Source of the DNA: Opitutia bacterium
Lineage (GTDB): Bacteria; Verrucomicrobiota; Verrucomicrobiia; Opitutales; Opitutaceae
Direction: 5' to 3'
Length of the DNA: 64,000 nt
Assembly: GCA_003142955.1 (NCBI GenBank)
Contig: PLOH01000148.1
Span: forward strand, 169,975 to 233,974
Shown here: positions 26,648 through 37,355 of the stretch, one piece after another
How the letters are laid out: every line of letters begins with the position of its first letter
How positions within the stretch are numbered: the first letter of the stretch is position 1
Made by a program: the position numbers and the translations under genes
Notes under the pieces: model-generated
What the model was told of the DNA's origin: nothing
Databases searched by the model: none
What the model saw: the letters and a program-made list of their open reading frames with translations, nothing else

Positions 26648-28357
26648 ATGCTTGCCGATTCATCCCAGGTCGAGACGGGTCTAATCCGCACGGATTTTGT
26701 CACCTATCAGAATCGGACGGGGCTGCGCATTGCCGCCTGTCTCGATCACGTCGGGGGCGACATGCGAGCCCGGCCGTGGGTGCTGATGATGCCGAAATTC
26801 GGGGAAACAAAGAAAACCACGCTCCACCTTGCCTATCACCTGGTTGCAAATGGGTTGAACGTGCTGCGTTTTGATCCGACCAACCACGTGGGCGAAAGTG
26901 AAGGGCGGATGCTGGATTTCACGATGCCGGGTGCGGTCACCGATGCCATCGCCGGACTGGATTATCTTGAGGCCAGTTTTGGGGTGAATCAGGTGACGAC
27001 GGTGGCGAACAGCCTCTCGGCCCGATGCATGTTGCGAGTGGCGGCGAAGGATTCCCGCATCCAAAAACTCATCTGTGTAGCAGGCGTGGTCAACCTGATT
27101 GCCACGATCCAGGAGATCAACAAGGAGGATCTCCTCGGATTATATCAACAGGGCCACCATTGGGGCGTCACCGACTTCCTGGGATTCGACATCAATGGTG
27201 ATGTTTTTCTTAGAACGCTGATCGAATCGAAGCTCGGCGATCTGGCAGGATCGATCGAGGACGCGGCTCGATTGAACATGCCGTTTGTTTTCTTTTACGC
27301 GGAGCGGGATGTCTGGGTCGACAAACTCGAGGTGGAGCAGGTGGTGGCGGTCAATCCGCGCGGCCAGTTGGTGCCGGTGGCGGCGGCGATGCACGAGGTG
27401 CGGGAAAATCCTCAGGCGGCCCGGCAGCTTTTCGAACAAGTGGTCTGGACCTGCCTGCACGACGAGCCGTACCCGGGGGAAGGCGCGGCCAATCTGCGCA
27501 GCCCTGACAAGAAACTTATCCTGGCGCAGAACCGCCGGGAACGGGACCGCATGCGCCGTTCCGAGTCGCCGGTGGAAAGCGAGTCCGAGTTTTGGTCAAG
27601 ATATCTTCAGAAATATAGCATTCTGGAGAAAGCCTCGGACTACCGGACCTATTTGGACTTGGTGGGCCGGCTTTGCGGGCCCCTGTCCCCCGGGGCGCTC
27701 GTGCTGGACGCCGGATGTGGCAACGGTTTGTTTGGGCTCTGGGTGCTGCGCGAAGTCTGGCAACGACAGACCTTGGCTCCAGCAGACGAACCGCTTGTCT
27801 ACGTTGGCCTTGACCTCACGCAACGTGGCCTGGCAGATGCGTTGGACAACCATCTGGGTTGGAGACATCAGCTGCACAAGATCGCCACGGCGCGGGCGGT
27901 CCCTCGGCCGGGGCTGCAGTATTTTCTCATCGATTTCGACCGGCTGCGCAATGAGGCTGGCGCAACGAACCAGCTGCCGTTCCAAGAGGGGACATTTGAC
28001 GTGATCTGCTGCAGCCTCGTCCTTTCCTATCTCAGGCGCCCGCAGGGGCTGCTCCTTGAACTTCACCGGGTGCTCCGGCCGGGCGGAGTGCTGGTCGTGT
28101 CGAGCATGAAGCCGAATTGCGACCTTTCCATCATCTATCGTGACGCGCTTGCGACGAATGTCACCGCGGAGGACATCGAGGCGGGGCGAAATCTGCTGCG
28201 CGCGGCCGGCAAGATAAAATTAAAGGAAGAGATCGGCTACTACACGTTCTACTCGCAGGCCGAGCTGGCGGAGCTCGTGATGGATGCCGGATTCAATGTG
28301 CTGGAATCGTGCTTGTCGCTGGGCGAGCAGGCCGCGGTGATCAAGGCGGGTAAATGA
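26648..28357 (+). CDS. LuxD-like acyltransferase/thioesterase fused to a SAM methyltransferase
   Basis: A 569-residue fusion. Residues 1-270 align along their length with LuxD, the acyl-transferring thioesterase of the bacterial luciferase fatty-acid reductase: FDPTNHVGESEGRMLDFTM matches LuxD YDSLHHVGLSSGSIDEFTM, and NSLSARCM matches ASLSARVA. The triad is complete: Ser122, Asp221 (ERDVWV) and His249 (AMHEVREN). Residues 310-569 are a class I SAM methyltransferase with motif I VLDAGCGNG (352-360), acidic motif II YVGLDL, motif IV FDVICCSLVLSYL and LRPGGVLVVSS. A likely job is to release an acyl chain and methylate the acid or the product; Ralstonia PhcB, a methyltransferase, makes fatty-acid methyl-ester signals. 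This is inference. Its TGA overlaps the next start by four bases. Confidence 0.85.
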   Translation: MLADSSQVETGLIRTDFVTYQNRTGLRIAACLDHVGGDMRARPWVLMMPKFGETKKTTLHLAYHLVANGLNVLRFDPTNHVGESEGRMLDFTMPGAVTDAIAGLDYLEASFGVNQVTTVANSLSARCMLRVAAKDSRIQKLICVAGVVNLIATIQEINKEDLLGLYQQGHHWGVTDFLGFDINGDVFLRTLIESKLGDLAGSIEDAARLNMPFVFFYAERDVWVDKLEVEQVVAVNPRGQLVPVAAAMHEVRENPQAARQLFEQVVWTCLHDEPYPGEGAANLRSPDKKLILAQNRRERDRMRRSESPVESESEFWSRYLQKYSILEKASDYRTYLDLVGRLCGPLSPGALVLDAGCGNGLFGLWVLREVWQRQTLAPADEPLVYVGLDLTQRGLADALDNHLGWRHQLHKIATARAVPRPGLQYFLIDFDRLRNEAGATNQLPFQEGTFDVICCSLVLSYLRRPQGLLLELHRVLRPGGVLVVSSMKPNCDLSIIYRDALATNVTAEDIEAGRNLLRAAGKIKLKEEIGYYTFYSQAELAELVMDAGFNVLESCLSLGEQAAVIKAGK

Positions 28358-30465
28358 CGAAATACCTCGTCATTTCGTCCTTTCTGAATTTTGTCGCCGC
28401 CCTTTTGGTGACGTTCGCCGTGGTCTTGCGCGGGCGCAAGAACCAGCTGGCGCGGCGATTTGGGTTTTTTTCCCTGAGCCTCGGGATCTGGTCCGCCGCC
28501 TATTTTTTGTGGCAGATCTCCGAGGATGCAGAACGGGCGCTGTTCCTGTCACGGCTGCTGATGGATGCGGCCTACTTGATCCCGGTCACCTACCTGCATT
28601 TCGTGGTGGATCTTTGCGGTGAAAAGCGACCCTGGTGGATCCGGATCGGGTACGGCACCGCGTTGGTCTTTGTCGCGGCGAATTCGACGCCCTTCATGAT
28701 TACGGGTGTCAAACCGACCTACGATCTTCCCTTTTGGCCTCGGGCGGGTCCCGGTTTTGCCCTCTACCTGGGATTTTTCGCCGTCTACACCGTGGAGGCG
28801 GCGCGGCTGCTGCATCGGCAGGCCCGGGCTTCCTCGGGTGCCCGGGCCACCCAGCTGTGGCATATCTTCTTCGCCACGCTGATCGGCTTCACGGGTGGAG
28901 CGACGAATTTCCCGCTGTGGTACAATATTTCTGTGCCCCCCGTGGGCAATGCGCTGGTGTTCATCTATCTGGTGACGGTGGCAAACGCCGTGGCCCGCTA
29001 CCAGCTGCCGCTGGCCACCTACGATTTCGTCCTGGCGGCGTTGTATATGGGGATTAGCGCCACGGTGTCTGTTTTCTACCTCTTGGCCTATGTGGTCGCT
29101 TCGTCATTGCAGGGGGTGATGCTCACTTCGACCGACCTGCTCAACGGTTTCCTGCTGGGCATGGTGGTGAGCCTGTTCTTCTTTTGGATTGTGCCGAGGT
29201 TGAAGGAAAGCACCGAGCGCATCCTCGAGCAGACCTACCTTCGCAAGCGCATTGGTCGGCGCAGCCGGCTGAAAGGCCTGGCCGAGCAAATCTGTACGAT
29301 TGCTGCTGAACAAGAAATCTTCGACACGACCGTGCGGGAGATCGCCGGCGCCATGGGTTTTGCCCACCTCGGTCTCTTCATCCGGAGTGAATTCAGCGAG
29401 GTGTACCTCTTGCGGTCGCAGTTGGGCTGGGGGCGCGACGACTACACGCTGACGTCCCTGGGCTCCGATGCCCGGTTGGCGGGCGTGCTGGCGCAGCATC
29501 AGGTTCCCCTGATTTTTGACGGGTCTGAGGTCGAACTGCCTCCCGAGACCTTGAAGGAGATCGAGGCCACGCGGAAAGAGATGCCCTTCGAGGCGGCCTT
29601 TCCCATCCTGACGGAGGGCTTTCTTTTGGGATTGCTCGTCCTCAGTCCGCGGGAGAATCGCGAACGCTACACGGAGGTTGATTTCTCCCTGCTCGAAACC
29701 GTCTGCCTGCAGCTGGGCGTCACCCTGCGCGCGCGCCAACTGGAGCGCCGCGCCAGCCAGACGGAAAAACTCATCTCGCTGGGCACCCTGGCGGCCGGCC
29801 TGGCTCACGAACTGCGGAATCCATTGGTTTCGCTCCAAACCTTTTCCGCGCTGCTCAAGGAGCACGGCCACGAACCGGAGTTTCACCAGGAGTTTGGCGC
29901 GGTCATCCAGCGCGACGTGGGCCGCATCGCCAGCATCGTGGAAAACGTCGCCGCGTTCGCCGAAAGCAGCACGGTCCCGTTTGCCGCGGTGAAGATCGAA
30001 GAGGTGATCAACGGGGTCACCGAGATCGTGCGATCCGAGCTGACGCGTACCGGCGTGCAGTTCAGGCTGGAAGAGCCGTGCAGCCAGCTGCCCGTGCATG
30101 GGAATTACAGCCAGTTGTTGCAGGTGTTCCTTAACCTCGTGCAAAACGCGTTGCATGCCCTCGAGGGCCGGGCGGACGGCCGCATTATTGTGACGGTGGA
30201 AGCGCGGGTTGGTGACATGCCCAAGCCCATGCTTTCCATCAGAATTTCGGATAACGGCTGCGGGATCGATCCGGCCCTCGTGCGCCGCGTCTTTGAGCCG
30301 TTCACCACCACCAAGTCGACCGGTGACCACCGCGGCACCCGCGGAATGGGATTGGGACTCGCCATCGTCCGCCGCATCATCCAATCCCATCAGGGAGCGA
30401 TTGAGGTGACCAGCGAACTCGGGAAAGGCACCACGTTCCAAGTTTACCTTCCGGTCCACGAATAA
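28354..30465 (+). CDS. Membrane histidine kinase with 7TM-type sensor and GAF domain
   Basis: A 703-residue kinase. Residues 1-285 hold about seven to eight membrane segments (LNFVAALLVTFAVVL, FFSLSLGIWSAAYFLW, LIPVTYLHFVVDLC and others), matching the N-terminal 7TM region of HisKA_7TM kinases of the PrsK type. A GAF domain follows (about 305-460), then the H-box LAAGLAHELRNPLVSL (His485), N-box FLNLVQNALHALEG, DNGCGIDPAL and MGLGLAIVRRI. A multi-TM sensor with no large loop suits a hydrophobic ligand within the membrane. The ATGA overlap with the LuxD-like/methyltransferase gene couples their translation, which suggests the kinase senses the product of that enzyme. It has no receiver of its own. 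Confidence 0.88.
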   Translation: MTKYLVISSFLNFVAALLVTFAVVLRGRKNQLARRFGFFSLSLGIWSAAYFLWQISEDAERALFLSRLLMDAAYLIPVTYLHFVVDLCGEKRPWWIRIGYGTALVFVAANSTPFMITGVKPTYDLPFWPRAGPGFALYLGFFAVYTVEAARLLHRQARASSGARATQLWHIFFATLIGFTGGATNFPLWYNISVPPVGNALVFIYLVTVANAVARYQLPLATYDFVLAALYMGISATVSVFYLLAYVVASSLQGVMLTSTDLLNGFLLGMVVSLFFFWIVPRLKESTERILEQTYLRKRIGRRSRLKGLAEQICTIAAEQEIFDTTVREIAGAMGFAHLGLFIRSEFSEVYLLRSQLGWGRDDYTLTSLGSDARLAGVLAQHQVPLIFDGSEVELPPETLKEIEATRKEMPFEAAFPILTEGFLLGLLVLSPRENRERYTEVDFSLLETVCLQLGVTLRARQLERRASQTEKLISLGTLAAGLAHELRNPLVSLQTFSALLKEHGHEPEFHQEFGAVIQRDVGRIASIVENVAAFAESSTVPFAAVKIEEVINGVTEIVRSELTRTGVQFRLEEPCSQLPVHGNYSQLLQVFLNLVQNALHALEGRADGRIIVTVEARVGDMPKPMLSIRISDNGCGIDPALVRRVFEPFTTTKSTGDHRGTRGMGLGLAIVRRIIQSHQGAIEVTSELGKGTTFQVYLPVHE

Positions 30466-30470
30466 TTTCC

Positions 30471-31892
30471 ATGATTCCCCGGGACGCCAGCACCCTGCAA
30501 GTCCAAGGAATGTCCGGGCCTCGGACGCTGTCTGGTCCGGCCGCGCTGCGGGCGCTGACCATGGCCTTCGCCCACCTGCAGGACTTCAACGGATTTGTCG
30601 CCGGCCTGCAGGCCGCGCTCGGCAAGGCAGAGTGGTTTGGCCGCGTGAGACTTGAATTGGAGGATCAGCCCGGAGCGGGAGAGGCGAGATTTCTTCTCGG
30701 CGAGATGGCCCTTCCGATCCAGGGCGCGGTGGGTTCGCATGGCGTGTTGCGCGCGACCGGCCAAGATGGATCCCGCACCTTCAGGTCCGAGGATCTGCAT
30801 CTTTTATCGGGTTTGGCCGACTTTCTCGCCGTCGTGCTCGACTGTGCCCAGGAGTGGCGCGAGGTGGAGCATCACCGCCAGTTGCTGGACCTGTTGCTCA
30901 ACCAGGCGCCGGTCGGCATTCTCGCGTTCGACCGGCAGCACCGGGTGGCCGCCGGCAATGATCTGGCCCGGCGGTGGCTCGGCGGAGGCGATGATCTCTG
31001 GGCCGCTTTGCAGGCGGCATTGCCTGCCGAAGTGCGGGCCGGTGATCATGGGCCGCGGGCCTTTTTCCACCGGTGCATCGAGGGGCGACTGGTATTTTGC
31101 GAATTGAGGAATCCCGTCGGGAGCGACGGCGCGGGGGGGTGGGTCGTGGTCATGACGGATCTTACGGCGGACCAGGCCCGCCTGCTTGATGCCCTGCACC
31201 GGGAGACCTACCGGTGCCAGTGGTTGCGACGGCGGCTGGGTTTCGTCCTGTTGGAATCACCCCTCGGCGCCGGGGGCATTCTGCAGCTCTTGCCCGAACT
31301 GCGAGCCAGCCTGCCGGCGGCAGCAGCGGTCGGACCCTATGATGCGAACCGTGTGGGTCTGGTGTTTCCAGAATTGGGACGTGCGGCCATCGTGGCACAT
31401 TTGCGGCGGCTCAAGCCGTTGCTGGCCGACGCCTCGATCCGCGCCGGCTTGGCCGAACTGGGCCGGGAGGGCGGCGAGCCGGAGAAATTGCTGCAGACGG
31501 CGCTGGTCCGACTGCGGCCGTTGGACGAGCTGCTGCGGCCGGCGTTGCTGCTGCATGACGACAATTCGGCGGTGAACGACACCCTGGCCTACGTGCTGGG
31601 CGGCGATTTCGAGCTGGTGAAGAGCTCGAGCGAGGAACGCACCCGGCAATTGCTGCGGACGCGGGACTTCGATGCGCTCATTACCGAGGTGGACCTGCGC
31701 GGCGCGAGCGGACTGGAACTGGCCCGTCTGGCGGGCGACCTGCAGCCCGGCATCCACACTTTCTTTACGGCCATCTCGGAACTGGCGGCGGAGGCGGTCG
31801 GTGCCCAGGAACCGGTGGATGCCGTGGTTTTCCGAAAGCCCTTCGACGCGCGCCTGCTGGGGAGAACCGTGCGGGAGAAGCTGGGCTTGTGA
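30471..31892 (+). CDS. GAF-PAS protein with a degenerate (Glu) receiver
   Basis: A 473-residue protein starting five bases after the kinase stop. Residues 20-130 resemble a GAF domain (SGLADFLAVVLDC), 135-245 a PAS domain (LLNQAPVGILAFDRQHRVAAGND), 250-345 an uncertain region, and 355-473 a receiver. In the receiver the acidic pair is present (LLHDDN) and Lys456 (VFRKPF), but the phosphorylated Asp is replaced by Glu406 in DALITEVDLRGASG. Such a change mimics permanent phosphorylation or blocks phosphotransfer. There is no H-box, ATPase or DNA-binding domain. It ends the rightward set of three genes. Confidence 0.75.
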   Translation: MIPRDASTLQVQGMSGPRTLSGPAALRALTMAFAHLQDFNGFVAGLQAALGKAEWFGRVRLELEDQPGAGEARFLLGEMALPIQGAVGSHGVLRATGQDGSRTFRSEDLHLLSGLADFLAVVLDCAQEWREVEHHRQLLDLLLNQAPVGILAFDRQHRVAAGNDLARRWLGGGDDLWAALQAALPAEVRAGDHGPRAFFHRCIEGRLVFCELRNPVGSDGAGGWVVVMTDLTADQARLLDALHRETYRCQWLRRRLGFVLLESPLGAGGILQLLPELRASLPAAAAVGPYDANRVGLVFPELGRAAIVAHLRRLKPLLADASIRAGLAELGREGGEPEKLLQTALVRLRPLDELLRPALLLHDDNSAVNDTLAYVLGGDFELVKSSSEERTRQLLRTRDFDALITEVDLRGASGLELARLAGDLQPGIHTFFTAISELAAEAVGAQEPVDAVVFRKPFDARLLGRTVREKLGL

Positions 31893-31964
31893 CCGGCCGG
31901 GGAGCTCAGCCGGACTCATGCAGTCGGACTTGCTTATCGAATGATCGGGCCGACATCGAATGGC

Positions 31965-32034
31965 TGTAGGGCGGGGTCGCCTGACCCGGCCTCGTCTTCG
32001 GAGGAATGGCGGGGTCAAGCGACCCCGCCCTATA
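31965..32034. repeat. REP-like inverted doublet (TGTAGGGCGGGGTCGC family)
   Basis: TGTAGGGCGGGGTCGCCTGACC at 31965 has a near-perfect inverted partner ending GGGTCAAGCGACCCCGCCCTATA at 32034. Both units hold an inner palindrome GGTCG...CGACC. It lies after the pseudo-receiver gene and before the convergent DUF4337 gene, where it could end both transcripts. The rest of 31893-32135 shows no gene. Confidence 0.7.
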
Positions 32035-32201
32035 GAATCAACAGCATGATCCCGGCTCATGCGTAATTGGTATTTGAATACCAACGCCGTTTACTGGGCG
32101 CCTCCCATCACCGGCAGCGCCGGATCGCTCCTGGACTACAGCATGGTCATGACCAGCGAGTAGGTGGCAGTGGCGGCGACCCCCAGGGTGATATACCAGA
32201 G

Positions 32202-32777
32202 CTATTTCTTTTTGGACAACAGGCAGAGGCCGCCGACGGCGAGGCCGATCTGGAAAGTTTGGGCGGATTTGCCGAACTTTGCCGCCCGCGCCGCCATTTT
32301 CTCGGCATCGGCCCGGAAGGTATTGCGGAGGCCTTCGAATTTCTCCGCTCCCGCGTTGCTGTCAGCCTTCTCTTTGTCGTACCGGGAGATTTTCTTTTTC
32401 AGATCATCCAGGCTGGCATTGTCGGTGTTGGAAACGGTGCGCAGATTGACCTCGAGTTCGGTGAGGAGCTGTTTCTGGGCTTTGGACTGATAAAAGCTCC
32501 ACTGGTCCGAGGCCTGGGTTTGATTGTAGGTGGCCTCGCTCAAATCTTTTGTCATGCGGCTGGCGCAGTCCCCGCTCTTGGACATGGTGTAACCCGCAAT
32601 CAAGGCAATGAACGCCATCGATAAGGCGGCGTATCTGGTCCAACGGTCCTGTCGGGCCTGGGCTTCGGCCTTGGTTCTTTCCTCCGTCTGATGCTGGATA
32701 AATGCACGAACTTCCAAAATCGCTTCGTGCATGGTCTGGTCATTGTTGATCGGTTGATGCGCAATGGATTCGCTCAT
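32202..32777 (-). CDS. DUF4337-like membrane protein with an in-frame stop before its last TM segment
   Basis: A 191-residue protein from ATG 32777 (a TTG at 32819 is a weaker alternative). It has a membrane segment (YAALSMAFIALIAGYTM), the DUF4337 core ATYNQTQASDQWSFYQSKAQKQ and a charged helix. The reading stops at TAG (32204-32202) inside the second hydrophobic region, after IGLAVGGLCLLSKKK. In the same frame beyond the stop lie 21 more codons, LWYITLGVAATATYSLVMTM, to a stop at 32138-32136, just what the family has as its final TM segment. The TAG is therefore probably a recent nonsense mutation, or a read-through site. Function of DUF4337 is unknown. Confidence 0.75.
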   Translation of the reverse strand: MSESIAHQPINNDQTMHEAILEVRAFIQHQTEERTKAEAQARQDRWTRYAALSMAFIALIAGYTMSKSGDCASRMTKDLSEATYNQTQASDQWSFYQSKAQKQLLTELEVNLRTVSNTDNASLDDLKKKISRYDKEKADSNAGAEKFEGLRNTFRADAEKMAARAAKFGKSAQTFQIGLAVGGLCLLSKKK

Positions 32778-32800
32778 GGGAAAGGAAGCGATTTTCCTAA

Positions 32801-34945
<2,145 letters not shown>

Positions 34946-34966
34946 TCCAGCGCAGGATTGCGCGCG

Positions 34967-36220
34967 GTGCGATTGCCTGCATGCTCCGGGGAATTGGCCG
35001 AAAAACCGATCAGCGTCGCCTATCTTTTCACCACGTTCCCGAAGACATCCGAGGCATTTCTGCAGCGCGATGTCGCGGCGATGCAGGCGCGTGGGATCAG
35101 GGTGCGGCTCTATTCATTGTGGGGCGGAGGCGGCGAATTTCGGGGCACGAAGGTTGAGGCCCTGCCGCGCTGGTGGTTCTTCGTGACGCTGCTGTGGTGG
35201 ATCCCCTACGAATCGGCGCGCTATCCCGCGATGCTGTGGGAACTCATCGTCAACGTCTGGGGGCGCCGGCCGCCGTCCGGGCTGAATTTTTGGGAGAACA
35301 TGCTCGGGGCGGGGTTCACGACCTGTTTTGTCCACCGATTCCGACGGGACCCGCCGGACGTGGTTTATGCGGCCTGGACGGGGGCGCCGGCCACGGCGGC
35401 CTGGTTGATCTGGCGGGTGCTGGGCATTCCGTACGGCACCGGAGCTCACGCCTACGATCTCTACGAACATGGCGGGGATTGGTGGCTGATGGAGAAGGTG
35501 GCGCTGGCGCGCTTCGCCCATACCTCGACGGAGCTGGGGCGCCGGACGCTGCTGGAGCGCGGGGCGGACGCGACGAAGCTGGTGGTCGTCCGCCGCGGAC
35601 TGGACGTGTTTCCAGAATTCAAGCCGCTGCGCACGCCACGCCGGCCGCTGCGCCTTGTCTGCGTGGCCCGGCTGGTGCCAAAAAAGGGGTTGGCGGACCA
35701 GCTCCGGATTTATGCGGCGCTGCGGGACGCGGGGCTGGAATTCTCGGCGCGGATCGTGGGGCAGGGTGAATTGCGGGCGAAATTGGAGGACGAAATGGCG
35801 AGGCTCGGCCTCGGCGAGCAGGTGATCTTCACGGGCGAAGTCGCGCCCGCCGAAGTGTGGGCGCATCTGGGCTGGGCCGATGTGCTGTTGCACACCGGCG
35901 TTGTTTCCCCGTCCGGTGACCGCGACGGATTGCCCAATGTCATTCCCGAGGCGATGGCGGCGGGCACCCTGGTGCTGACCTCACCGGCGGCGGCGACCAC
36001 GGAGGCGATCCAGCACGAAACGACGGGTTTGGTCGCCGAGGTCGCGCGACCGGGAGAGTGGGTGGCGGCGCTGCGGCGTCTGGCCGGCGATGACGCGCTG
36101 GCCGACCGCTTGCGCGCGGCCGCGCGGCGCTGGACCGAGGAGAACTATGATGCGCACCGGAATGCCGCGCGATTGCAGACCTGCCTGGAACACGCGGCGG
36201 AGAAAAGTAGAGAACCATGA
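34967..36220 (+). CDS. Glycosyltransferase family 4-like protein
   Basis: A 417-residue GT-B glycosyltransferase. The N-terminal domain opens VAYLFTTFPKTSEAF, a typical colanic-acid-type GT4 entry; the C-terminal nucleotide-sugar domain has LRLVCVARLVPKKGLADQL, the GQGEL strand, and the EX7E-type motif SPSGDRDGLPNVIPEAMAAG. I chose GTG 34967 because AGGA lies nine bases before it; TTG codons at 34958 and 34994 in the same frame are alternatives. The gene begins 22 bases after ligA and its stop overlaps the next glycosyltransferase by four bases. It would transfer a sugar in exopolysaccharide or lipopolysaccharide synthesis; donor and acceptor are unknown. Confidence 0.85.
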   Translation: MRLPACSGELAEKPISVAYLFTTFPKTSEAFLQRDVAAMQARGIRVRLYSLWGGGGEFRGTKVEALPRWWFFVTLLWWIPYESARYPAMLWELIVNVWGRRPPSGLNFWENMLGAGFTTCFVHRFRRDPPDVVYAAWTGAPATAAWLIWRVLGIPYGTGAHAYDLYEHGGDWWLMEKVALARFAHTSTELGRRTLLERGADATKLVVVRRGLDVFPEFKPLRTPRRPLRLVCVARLVPKKGLADQLRIYAALRDAGLEFSARIVGQGELRAKLEDEMARLGLGEQVIFTGEVAPAEVWAHLGWADVLLHTGVVSPSGDRDGLPNVIPEAMAAGTLVLTSPAAATTEAIQHETTGLVAEVARPGEWVAALRRLAGDDALADRLRAAARRWTEENYDAHRNAARLQTCLEHAAEKSREP

Positions 36221-37263
36221 TCTATTTCGACGTGACCAAGTCCGGGCCGGCCCGCCACCAGTCGGGCTTGATGCGCGTCAACGACCGGTTGCGCGAAGAA
36301 CTCGGCCCGCGCGCAACCCCGGTGCGGTGGGATTCGCGCCGAGGCGCGTGGCGGGCGGTGGGAGCCAGGGAACGGGTGACGTTTTCGGCAAACGACTGGC
36401 TGTTCACCGCGGAGCTTTTTTGTGAGCGGGAGCGCCCGGGCTTCTGGCGTTTTCTACATGCGCGACCGTGCCGGCTGGCGGCGATGTTCGGTGACGCCAT
36501 TCCGCTGCGGCATCCGCAAATCACCTGGCCGCAGAGCGTGGCGCGCCATCCCGAGTACCTGAAGATGCTCGCGGCTTTCGACCGCGTCTGGGCGATCTCC
36601 GAGGCGAGCCGGAGCGATCTAGTAAGCTTCTGGCGCTGGCAGGGCGGGGCGGTGCGGGCGGCTGTGGATACGATCGTGCTGGGGGCGGATTTTGACCGAC
36701 AGCCACGGTCAGTCCCGCCGCCGGATCCACCCGCGGCGCAGTTGCTGTGCGTGGGGATACTGGAGCCGCGCAAGAACCAGTGGTTCCTGCTCGACGTGTG
36801 CGAGGCGCTCTGGGCCGCGGGCGTCGAATACGAACTCCATCTCGTCGGGCGGGTGAATCCGCATTTCGGCCGACCGATTAGCGCCCGCCTGACGGCCATG
36901 CGGAAAACGCATCCCCGCGCGCATTACCACGAGGCGCTGTCCGATGCGCTGTTGCCGCAGCTCTACGCGGCGGCCCGGGTCACCGCGTTTCCCACGCTGG
37001 CCGAGGGTTGCGGTTTGCCCGTGCTGGAGTCGTTGTGGAAGGGGCGCCCCTGTGTGTGCAGCGATCTGCCGGTTTTGCGCGAAATCACCGACCTCGGCGG
37101 TTGCTTGGTCGCGGCGCCGAACGACCGGGAGGCATGGATCAGCGCGTTGCGCACGGCCCTCACCGACGATGGCGAATGGCGGCGACTGGCTGCGGCAGCG
37201 GGAGCGCGGCCGCTGCCAGTCTGGGCAGACACTGCCCGTGTCTTGCTGGCGGGATTGATCTGA
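36217..37263 (+). CDS. Glycosyltransferase (GT4-like)
   Basis: A 348-residue glycosyltransferase of the short GT4 group. The N-terminal part has YFDVTKSGPARHQSGLMRVN and AMFGDAIPLRHPQITWPQSV; the C-terminal part has LLCVGILEPRKNQWFLLDVC, VTAFPTLAEGCGLPVLESLW and the GRPCVCSDLPVLREI strand, which holds the EX7E-type acidic residue and donor-binding loop. It starts in an ATGA overlap with the preceding glycosyltransferase, so the pair is translationally coupled and likely adds successive sugars to one glycan. A repeat element begins right at its stop codon. Confidence 0.85.
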   Translation: MIYFDVTKSGPARHQSGLMRVNDRLREELGPRATPVRWDSRRGAWRAVGARERVTFSANDWLFTAELFCERERPGFWRFLHARPCRLAAMFGDAIPLRHPQITWPQSVARHPEYLKMLAAFDRVWAISEASRSDLVSFWRWQGGAVRAAVDTIVLGADFDRQPRSVPPPDPPAAQLLCVGILEPRKNQWFLLDVCEALWAAGVEYELHLVGRVNPHFGRPISARLTAMRKTHPRAHYHEALSDALLPQLYAAARVTAFPTLAEGCGLPVLESLWKGRPCVCSDLPVLREITDLGGCLVAAPNDREAWISALRTALTDDGEWRRLAAAAGARPLPVWADTARVLLAGLI

Positions 37264-37355
37264 GCCAAAAGCTGCAATTGCTGGCAATTCTCCTCGTGCA
37301 CTCGCGAACCGATTGGTCTGCGGGTGTAGGAAGCCCGCTTGCGGGCGATCATCGG
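37263..37355 (+). repeat. Dispersed element, copy 1
   Basis: This starts at the glycosyltransferase stop codon and is about 80% identical by eye to the inverse complement of 48925-49030. It contains AGCCAAAAGCTGCAATTGCT and a hairpin of the family GTAGGAAGCCCGCTTGCGGGC. Both copies read SQKLQLLAILL in one frame, but no start codon or ribosome binding site supports translation. Each copy lies next to REP-like hairpins. Confidence 0.7.
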
